The position numbers and the translations under genes are program-made. A DNA stretch of 5,051 nucleotides, taken from the NCBI GenBank assembly GCA_963695675.1, contig CAVOGY010000004.1, forward strand, positions 1 to 5,051, given 5' to 3'. The notes under the pieces are model-generated. The model did not search any database, had not been told where the DNA came from, and saw only the letters and a program-made list of their open reading frames with translations. The stretch comes from DASUPK01 sp963695675. Lineage in GTDB: Bacteria > Actinomycetota > Thermoleophilia > Solirubrobacterales > 70-9. Shown piece by piece: positions 1-5,051 of the stretch; the first letter of the stretch is position 1, and each line of letters opens with the position of its first letter.

Positions 1-87
1 GTGGGATTGTGGCAGATCCGTGGGTGATTGTACAGCCCTGGGCGGCCAAACCAGCCTAGCGTCCCGGCGAGAACGGGCCGAGAACGA

Positions 88-118
88 GAGAGGCCGGGGC
101 GCTCGGCCCCGGCCTCTC
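88..118 (-). terminator. GC-rich hairpin, probable terminator of the EEP-family gene
   Basis: A perfect 13-bp inverted repeat (GAGAGGCCGGGGC at 88-100 pairs with its complement at 106-118) encloses a 5-base loop (101-105). It begins 22 bases past the stop codon of the minus-strand gene at 141-1802, which is where an intrinsic terminator is expected. Beyond the stem on the minus strand the sequence is only mildly T-rich (TCGTTCTC), so the classical U-tract is weak. Weak U-tracts are common for actinobacterial terminators. Because the stem is symmetric it could also stop transcription arriving from the left. Seen directly: the hairpin and its position. Inferred: the function. Confidence 0.75.
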
Positions 119-140
119 GGAACTTCGGATGCTCTCCGGG

Positions 141-1802
141 CTACTTCTTCTTGCCGCCCGGGACCTTCAGGACGCTGAGGACTCCACCGTGGTCGGAGCC
201 CCACAGCCCGTTCGCGAACTTATTCAGCACGAACGATTTCTTCATCCTGATGCTCGGATTGTTCGTGAGGATCCAGTCGATCCTCTTGGTGAACGTGTTG
301 TCGTTCGGGTTGTTGAGGATCTCGGCGTGACCATCGGTATTGGCTGGCCCCGTGAGCCCCGTAAACCCGGCTGCCGCAATCCTGTTGAACGCGATGTTCG
401 AGACTTCGTCCGCGTTCGGATCGCTGCCCGGCTGGACCGACGGATCTGAGTTCAGGTCGCCGACCACCACCGTGTTGGGCTGACCCGCCGGACCGCCCGG
501 GGCAACCAGCTCAGAGGCCTGGTCCTCGCGGAAGGTGCCGGTCGATACCGACTCCAGATGCGTGTCAACGAAATGGAACTTCTTGCCACGCACGTTTGCA
601 TCCACGGCAGCCCAGCCCCGCGTGAATTCGACCGCTGCCGCCCCGCCGAACACCGGAATCTTCAGCGTGCTCGCATCGCTGTAGTGCCCGAGGGTCGGGT
701 TCGACGTCTTCACGCCGGCGCCCTTCCGGGCGATGATCGCGTCGCGCATGGTCAAGCGCGCGTCGCCGTCGATTCCATGGAAAATACAGCTGCTCGTCGT
801 GTCGCTCTTGTCGTCCGCCCCTGTCGACTCTCCGTTGATCGGGTTGTTGTCCGGGCAATCGGACGCGTACTGGAACCCACCGGACGGCGGCGGGGGGGTG
901 TCGAAGTTGCCCGAGAGCGTGTCCGGACCACAGTTACGCGTCCCACCTTGTGCGGTGTTCGAGCTGCTGTCTCCGTTCCAGTCCCACGGAGTGGGTTGGC
1001 CGGTGACGGGATCCCTCTCGAGATTGAACGGATTCGGAGGCCCAGGATCGCCGAGCTCGACTCCGGTGTCGTCGCCGCCCGGATTGGTCTCCGTGGGCCC
1101 CTTGTTATCGCAGGGCGGGAACCCGGTCGTGGCATTGAACGCCGGGCCCTCACCCCCGATGCCGTTGGGCCCCGGATTGTTGTCGAAATCGCCGGGAAAC
1201 TCGATGTCCGCCTCCACCGGGGCTGGCGCCAGGTAATAGCCCCGGTAGCACTTATCGCCCTTCAGGCCCTTGCTCTTGCATTGTTTCTTGGTCAGCGCTT
1301 TCTTGTTGAGCGCGTTGAGCAGCACGTCGATGTAGTCGATGAACGGCACGGTCGCGAACGAGGCGGTCGGATTCAGCCCGCCAGGCGCCCCGCCGTCGGT
1401 CGGGATCTCGAGCCGGAATAGGGCGGCCTCCTGCAGGCCGACGAGGTCGGCCTTGTTCTTCTTGATCTGCTTCGCGATCGTCTGTGCGCGGATGTTGAAG
1501 TCGTTCGCCTCGACGTTCTTCAAAATGAAGCCGACCTGGTTTGCGAAGTCATCGAACGCCCTCAGCCGCTCGGCCTGACCTTCCGGGCCGGGGACGCCCT
1601 CACCCTCAGCCGCGGCGGCGACGGCCCTGGTGAGATCAGAGCCCAAGTACAGATTTTGGGTCATGACCTTGACGGTGTCCTTCTTCTTCTTCGCGGCGGC
1701 GACGCCGGGCATCAGGCAGAGGCCGAGGGCGGCAACCAGCGCCGCGAGCCCCACCCAACGCAGGCGTCCCCATGTCCCAAGGGCACGATCTCCACTACTC
1801 AC
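141..1802 (-). CDS. Secreted endonuclease/exonuclease/phosphatase (EEP) family protein
   Basis: This 553-residue exported protein has the metal-dependent EEP fold shared by DNase I-like nucleases, sphingomyelinases and inositol phosphatases. All are Mg-dependent phosphodiesterases or phosphatases; the substrate here cannot be told. Residues 1-37 are a signal peptide: an Arg-containing start, a hydrophobic run at about 17-35 and a likely AAA cleavage site before KKKKD. The catalytic landmarks occur in order: MTQN (N50), LQE (E125), the LTMRDAIIARK strand (350-360), VDTHLES (H415), GDLNSD (D449, N451), RIDW (D509) and SDHGG (D537, H538). The active site therefore looks complete. An insert of about 140 residues (roughly 203-345), rich in Gly, Pro, Asn and Asp, separates the two halves of the fold. 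Six cysteines (175, 185, 231, 291, 316, 339) lie in or beside it and could form disulfides outside the cell. The GTG start is favoured by a strong Shine-Dalgarno six bases upstream and by the signal peptide. The fold is firm; the exact enzyme activity is open. Confidence 0.88.
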   Translation of the reverse strand: MSSGDRALGTWGRLRWVGLAALVAALGLCLMPGVAAAKKKKDTVKVMTQNLYLGSDLTRAVAAAAEGEGVPGPEGQAERLRAFDDFANQVGFILKNVEANDFNIRAQTIAKQIKKNKADLVGLQEAALFRLEIPTDGGAPGGLNPTASFATVPFIDYIDVLLNALNKKALTKKQCKSKGLKGDKCYRGYYLAPAPVEADIEFPGDFDNNPGPNGIGGEGPAFNATTGFPPCDNKGPTETNPGGDDTGVELGDPGPPNPFNLERDPVTGQPTPWDWNGDSSSNTAQGGTRNCGPDTLSGNFDTPPPPSGGFQYASDCPDNNPINGESTGADDKSDTTSSCIFHGIDGDARLTMRDAIIARKGAGVKTSNPTLGHYSDASTLKIPVFGGAAAVEFTRGWAAVDANVRGKKFHFVDTHLESVSTGTFREDQASELVAPGGPAGQPNTVVVGDLNSDPSVQPGSDPNADEVSNIAFNRIAAAGFTGLTGPANTDGHAEILNNPNDNTFTKRIDWILTNNPSIRMKKSFVLNKFANGLWGSDHGGVLSVLKVPGGKKK

Positions 1803-1807
1803 AAGAA

Positions 1808-1818
1808 TCTCCTTCCTT
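1808..1818 (-). promoter_or_regulatory. Shine-Dalgarno of the EEP-family gene
   Basis: Read on the minus strand, the bases before the GTG start are AAGGAAGGAGATTCTT. The GGAG core sits six bases from the GTG at 1802-1800. This is a near-ideal ribosome binding site and fixes a non-ATG start that is followed directly by a convincing signal peptide. Confidence 0.8.
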
Positions 1819-1861
1819 GAGAGCGCGGTCGCATGGCGCCGGGCCCTCGGGTTTCCACTCT

Positions 1862-1880
1862 GCTAGCTAATTAATAACGC
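1862..1880. promoter_or_regulatory. AT-rich patch in the divergent intergenic region, candidate core promoter or operator
   Basis: The 151 bases between the divergent genes (1803-1953) hold one clear AT-rich stretch, GCTAGCTAATTAATAACGC, which stands out in GC-rich DNA. It contains two adjacent small palindromes, GCTAGC (1862-1867) and TAATTA (1868-1873). On the minus strand it offers a TATTAA-like -10 element (1876-1871) about 70 bases before the GTG of the EEP gene. No well-spaced TTGACA-like -35 box was found for either direction, so this is a suggestion from composition and location only. Confidence 0.28.
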
Positions 1881-1953
1881 CATCCTGCTTTAAGTTGCGA
1901 AGAAGTCGGGAGAAGCCGCAGTAGTAGGTAGGGGATAAGTACTGGCACCCTTC

Positions 1954-3180
1954 GTGATCATCTCCGCGCTTGCGCCACCCGTGAGAGCAACAGCCGCGAT
2001 CGCGATCGCGGTCATGCTCGCCGCCCTCGAAGGATGCGGGGGGAGCAGCGGACCACCCGCGGGAGCGCTCCAGCGGCTCGGCGCACCCGAGGGCCGGCTG
2101 AACCTGGTCGCCCTGCCGGGCTATGCCGCGGACGGCTCGAAGAAAGCCGAGCCCGATTTGGTCGCCCCGTTCGAGCGGCGGACCGGCTGCGACGTCACCA
2201 CTACCGTCGCCTCCTCTCCCGGCCGGGTCGGCCGCCTGATGCGCAGCGGCAGATATGACGGCGTCTCGGCCCGCGGCGACGCCGGCGGTGCCTTGATCGC
2301 CGACGGCCTCGTCGACCCGCTCAACACCGACCTGCTACCGAACTACGCCGACGTCTTCCCGGCCCTCCAGGACCTGCCGGCAAACACGGTGGATGGCGTC
2401 ACCTATGGCGTCCCGATCGGCCGCACCGCCAACCTGCTGATCTGGAAGCCCCGGGAGGTGAAGAGGGAACCCGACATCGCCGTGTCCTCGGACCTGATCT
2501 TCGATCCGGAGCTCGCCTCCAGATACCCCGGAGGGGTCACTGCCCCGGACGATCCGATGTACATCGCCGACGCCGCCCTCTATCTGCGCAAGCATGAGCC
2601 GGACCTCGGAATCGATGACGTCTACGAGCTCGACCAGGAGCAGTTCGACGCGGCGATCGAGTTGCTGCGAGAGCAGAGGCCTTTCATCGGTCGCTACTGG
2701 CACGGCCCCCTTGATGACGCGAACGCCTTCGCCAGGGGCGCGATCGTCGCCGGCACCGGGTCGCTCGCGACAGCCAACCTGCTGCGCAGCGAGCGAGTCA
2801 AGGCGGACGCGGTGGTGCCGAAGGAGGGCGCGACGGGACTCTCGGACACCTGGATGGTGAGCTCGCAGGCCCGCCATCCGAACTGCATGTATCTGTGGAT
2901 GAACCACGTTCTCGGGCCCGAGGCGAACGCCGCCATCGCCGTACACACGGGGCAGGCGCCGGCCAACGAGCGCGCCTGCAATCTGATCGGAGCCCACTGC
3001 GACAACTACCGGGCGGCCGACGAGGACCTGTTCGAGGACGTCGAGTACTGGACGACCCCGCTCAGAGACTGCGGCGACGACCGCGGCGAGGCCTGCAAGA
3101 CCTACGGCGAGTGGACGCGGGCGTTCGAGGAGGTGATGGGAGCGCCTACAGTTGGGCCAGCTCACCCACGCAAGCCATGA
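1954..3180 (+). CDS. PotD-like ABC transporter solute-binding lipoprotein
   Basis: This 408-residue protein resembles the extracellular binding proteins of spermidine/putrescine-type ABC uptake systems, which capture the ligand outside the membrane and deliver it to a permease. Residues 11-27 form a hydrophobic signal segment ending in a lipobox-like LEGC, so C28 is probably lipidated and the mature protein anchored to the membrane. The family layout is visible: LNLVALPGYA (49-58), the DGVSARGDAGGALIADGLVD hinge region (102-121), DGVTYGVPIGRTANLLIW (147-164), FARGAIVAGTGS (259-270), VVPKEGATGLSDTWMV (287-302) and HTGQAPANERA (331-341). Six further cysteines (79, 311, 342, 349, 373, 381) may form disulfides. 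The ligand is uncertain; polyamine is only the family default. The start is uncertain: GTG at 1954 has its nearest GGGG 19 bases away, and GTG at 1981 gives a tidier lipoprotein signal (MRATAAIAIAV) but also lacks a Shine-Dalgarno. No permease or ATPase gene is adjacent; the next gene overlaps by four bases (ATGA). Confidence 0.85.
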   Translation: MIISALAPPVRATAAIAIAVMLAALEGCGGSSGPPAGALQRLGAPEGRLNLVALPGYAADGSKKAEPDLVAPFERRTGCDVTTTVASSPGRVGRLMRSGRYDGVSARGDAGGALIADGLVDPLNTDLLPNYADVFPALQDLPANTVDGVTYGVPIGRTANLLIWKPREVKREPDIAVSSDLIFDPELASRYPGGVTAPDDPMYIADAALYLRKHEPDLGIDDVYELDQEQFDAAIELLREQRPFIGRYWHGPLDDANAFARGAIVAGTGSLATANLLRSERVKADAVVPKEGATGLSDTWMVSSQARHPNCMYLWMNHVLGPEANAAIAVHTGQAPANERACNLIGAHCDNYRAADEDLFEDVEYWTTPLRDCGDDRGEACKTYGEWTRAFEEVMGAPTVGPAHPRKP

Positions 3181-4143
3181 TCGCCTTCGGCTGTTCCATC
3201 ACAGACGCGCATACCTACGAGCGCTGCGCGGAGCCCGGGATCCGGCTCGCCGCCGAGGATGACTCCGAGGTCCTCGTCTTTCGCGATGCCGGGTCGATCT
3301 TCCGCGCCTACAACCTCCTCCGCGAGCAGGCGAGCCGGCTCGATGGCCTCGAGGCCCTGATCCTCGTCCATCAGGACGCCGAGCTGGTCGACCCGGATCT
3401 CTGCGAGAAGGTGCGCCAGGCCTTCCGCGATCCGGAGGTCGCGCTCGCGGGCTGCGGCGGCGCGGTCGGGGTCCGGAGCATCGCCTGGTGGGAGGGCTCG
3501 ATCGACCTGGGCCAGCTACACCCACCGCTTCGAGGAGATGGGGGGCGGTGAGATCCCAGGCCTCTCCTGGCACGAGAAGCATCCCGACTACGCGCGCACC
3601 GGCGAGGTGGACTCGCTCGACGGCGTGCTGATCGCGATGTCCCCCTGGGCGGTCCGCGAGCTTCGCTTCGACGAGTCGATCGGGCGGCTCCACGGGTACG
3701 ACCTCGACATCTGCCTTCAGGCCCGCGCGGCCGGCAAGAAGGTGGTCACGATCGACACCCGCCTGATCCACCACCACTCCCTCGGCCTGATCGGCGACCC
3801 CGAGGGATGGATCGCCGCCCACATGAAGGTCGCGGAGAAGTGGAGCGACGTCCTCGAGGACGGGCGCTCCCAGGACTGGCGCCAGCGAGCCCGGCGCGCA
3901 GAGGCCGAGGCCGACGCGACCCGTCTTCAGCTTCGAGCCGCGCAGCACCACATCACCCGCCTGGCGGAGGACTTCGACGCCATGCGGCAGAGCCGAAGCT
4001 GGCGCCTGACCGCGCCCGTCCGTGCGCTCGGCCGGCTCTTCCGCAGGATCCGCCACCCCCGCAAGCCGGCCGGCCGCCAGCTCGGTGAGGGCGTGGTCAG
4101 GCCCGGTGCCGAGCTTCCAGCCGGCTGCCTCGGAGCGCCCTGA
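3177..4143 (+). pseudogene. Glycosyltransferase (GT2-like, HQD motif), interrupted by a +1 frameshift near 3504
   Basis: The gene starts at the ATG overlapping the stop of the binding-protein gene (ATGA, 3177-3180), so translation is probably coupled. The first frame (3177-3503) gives MIAFGCSITD through HQDAEL (65-70, likely the nucleotide-sugar/metal site) to WWEGSI (104-109), then runs on into an unrelated tail ending at 3551. The second frame resumes at 3505 with TWASYTHRFEEMGGGE, then SLDGVLIAMSPWAVREL (146-162), HGYDLDICL (172-180, likely catalytic acid region) and IHHHS (197-201). Omitting one base (G3504) yields a continuous 321-residue protein. Its C-terminal part (about 235-271) is a charged, probably coiled-coil helix, followed by SRSWRLTAPVR (272-282), a tail common in surface-polysaccharide glycosyltransferases. 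The family is most like the 'glycosyltransferase like' PF13712 group. The transferred sugar and acceptor are unknown. Whether it is a true pseudogene or a sequencing error cannot be settled here. An ORF caller would report only the C-terminal piece from 3538. Confidence 0.8.
3504..3504 (+). other. Apparent single-base insertion (frameshift site) in the glycosyltransferase gene
   Basis: The sequence reads TCG ATC G ACC TGG GCC AGC. Skipping the G at 3504 joins frame 3 (S-I) to frame 1 (T-W-A-S-Y-T-H-R) in a way that matches my memory of relatives, which have WWEGS followed by a hydrophobic residue and TWAS. The exact base is approximate within about 3498-3507. The site is not a homopolymer run, and no slippery sequence or following hairpin typical of programmed shifts was seen. 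Confidence 0.75.
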
Positions 4144-4175
4144 GGCCGAGAGCGCGTCCGGGGCCTAGAGCGGAG

Positions 4176-5051
4176 CTACTCGCCGAGCACGCGCCTCACC
4201 CAGGCGCGCGAGACGACCGGCGCCCCGCGGTGGCGCAGCCGCGAGAGGCGCTCGGCGACCCCGAACGCTCGCGAGCGCAGCAGGGCCCGCAGCAGCTCCT
4301 GCTGGCGTTCGAGGCGGACCCGATCGACGATGCCGCGGACGCGATCCGCCTCCAGCCGCTCGAGCACCGGGTGGCGATCCCAGGGCGCGACGATCTCAGC
4401 CACCGCGGCGGCCCAGGGAGCTTCCTCGGCCCAGAGCAGGCCAAGGCCGAAGTAGGCGGGCACCAGGGCGAGCCGCAGCCCCTCCCGCTCCTCCATGAAG
4501 TCCTCGATCGCGGTCAGCACCCCGTTGCGCGGCCCGCCCTCCCGCTCGGCGGCCCAGGCGTAGCGCAGGCCGCTCGAGGCGACGCCCGGCTCCCCCGGCG
4601 CGACCATCGCGTCGCGCGCGAGCGGCTGGCGGTGCTCGGGTGGGATCCGCTCCGGCGCGTAATAGGTGTCCCTGCGGGCATGCGGCCAGCCGACGTCGTG
4701 GAGGGCGAGCAGCGGCAGGGTCGCCTCCCCCGCGCTCTCCTCGATCAGGCGCAGCTCCTCGCTGACCGTGTAGTAGTTGTGATCGCCGTCGATGATCACC
4801 GCGTCGGCCACGGGCAACCGGCTCAGCGCCTCGAGGCTCGGCTCTCGAACCAGCTCAAGCTCGGGATGGGCCTCGCTCAGCGCCAGCAGCTCCGGCGCGC
4901 GGCTCGGGCTCGATCGCCGTGATCCTCGCCCCGGAGCCGGCGCCCCAGTCGAGCAGCTCGCGGGTGAACTCCCCCCGACCGGCGCCGATCTCGACGACCG
5001 ACCGAGGAGCCACGGCATCGAGGCAGGGGAGGAGGATCTCCGCGAGGCTGG
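4176..5051 (-). pseudogene. Class I SAM-dependent methyltransferase, 5' end outside the window, +1 frameshift near 4896
   Basis: This minus-strand gene enters from the right edge and stops with TAG at 4178-4176. The first visible frame (5049-4897) encodes SLAEILLPCLDAVAP followed by VVEIGAGRGEFTRELL, the glycine-rich SAM-binding motif I, and ITAIEPEPR, whose acidic Glu normally contacts the ribose. It then continues out of frame to a stop near 4840. The remaining protein lies in another frame from 4895: PELLALSEAHPE, DAVIIDGDHNYYTVSEEL, LHDVGWPHARRDTYY and a C-terminal helical part ending RVLGE. IDGDHNY and LHD are typical of Methyltransf_24-like enzymes (PF13578). Joined, 290 residues are visible. 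The methyl acceptor is unknown; glycan-cluster neighbours suggest a sugar or surface polymer. An ATG at 5018 that could be taken as the start lies inside the SAM-domain coding region in the wrong frame and yields a Ser/Arg/Pro-rich shadow peptide. The stop lies 32 bases from the convergent glycosyltransferase, with no clear terminator between them. Confidence 0.8.
4896..4900 (-). other. Apparent single-base insertion (frameshift site) in the methyltransferase gene
   Basis: On the minus strand the reading is GAG CCC GAG CCG CGC (G) CCG GAG CTG CTG. Removing one base in the GCGCGC run gives E-P-E-P-R-P-E-L-L, linking motif I to the rest of the methyltransferase. A GC dinucleotide run is a plausible place for a copying or base-calling slip. 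The shift must lie between the ITAIE codons (about 4911) and the PELL codons (4895). Confidence 0.75.

Noticed and set aside
1..87. Possible gene end, tRNA or other element at the left edge
   Set aside because: No cloverleaf, conserved motif or convincing reading frame was seen. The short plus-strand frame beginning at 28 runs antisense through the hairpin and the EEP gene.
558..1421. Long plus-strand open frame (287 codons) opposite the EEP gene
   Set aside because: It is antisense to a well-supported secreted protein. Its product is Arg/Val-rich with no recognisable motif, as expected of a GC-rich shadow frame.
1994..2011. Perfect 18-base palindrome CCGCGATCGCGATCGCGG, containing overlapping GCGATCGC octamers
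   Set aside because: It lies in the signal peptide codons of the binding protein and is explained by repeated ATC GCG codons (Ile-Ala-Ile-Ala). No other copies of the octamer array were noticed that would suggest a site family.
2335..3165. Long minus-strand open frame (276 codons) opposite the binding-protein gene
   Set aside because: The plus-strand protein has clear family motifs throughout, whereas the minus-strand product looks like a codon-bias shadow.
3500..3551. Programmed ribosomal frameshift in the glycosyltransferase
   Set aside because: There is no homopolymer slippery site, rare-codon or stop-codon pause at the junction, nor an obvious stimulatory hairpin. The first frame continues 16 codons before its stop.
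3199..4056. Minus-strand open frame (285 codons) spanning the glycosyltransferase without interruption
   Set aside because: Its continuity across the frameshift looked tempting, but its C-terminal half is low-complexity Arg/Pro/Gly/Ser and it has no recognisable domain. The plus-strand halves carry real motifs.
4144..4175. Possible bidirectional terminator between the convergent genes
   Set aside because: Only a 5-bp pairing (AGGCC at 4143-4147 with GGCCT at 4162-4166) with a 14-base loop and no T-tract was found, which is too weak to call.

Overview
The window is high-GC DNA that fits a soil-type actinobacterium. The style of several proteins (a secreted nuclease-like protein opening its mature domain with MTQNLYLG, a PotD-like lipoprotein, and a glycosyltransferase with an HQD motif) reminds me of Thermoleophilia/Solirubrobacterales. 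That placement is inferred from remembered family patterns, not from a search. I see no rRNA, tRNA, CRISPR array, insertion sequence or phage gene.

Layout. Positions 1-87 hold nothing I can recognise. A strong GC hairpin (88-118) lies just after the stop of the first gene, which runs on the minus strand (141-1802) and encodes an exported endonuclease/exonuclease/phosphatase-fold protein with a complete catalytic set and a large low-complexity insert. A 151-base divergent intergenic region (1803-1953) with one AT-rich patch separates it from a plus-strand lipoprotein gene (1954-3180), a PotD-like solute-binding protein with no transporter partners in view. Its stop codon overlaps, as ATGA, the start of a glycosyltransferase gene (3177-4143). 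A convergent minus-strand SAM-dependent methyltransferase gene (4176 to beyond 5051) ends 32 bases away and runs off the right edge.

The main result is that the last two genes are each broken by one apparent extra base. In the glycosyltransferase, dropping the G near 3504 joins WWEGSI to TWASYTHRF. In the methyltransferase, dropping one base near 4896 joins the SAM-binding half (VVEIGAGRGEF) to the IDGDHNY half. Simple ORF calling therefore misplaces the start of both and hides the SAM-binding motif. These may be sequencing errors or real gene decay; the sequence alone cannot decide.

The glycosyltransferase and methyltransferase plausibly modify surface glycans or small molecules. The nuclease-like protein and binding protein act outside the membrane. 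No shared pathway linking all four genes can be shown, and I found no convincing undescribed system here.
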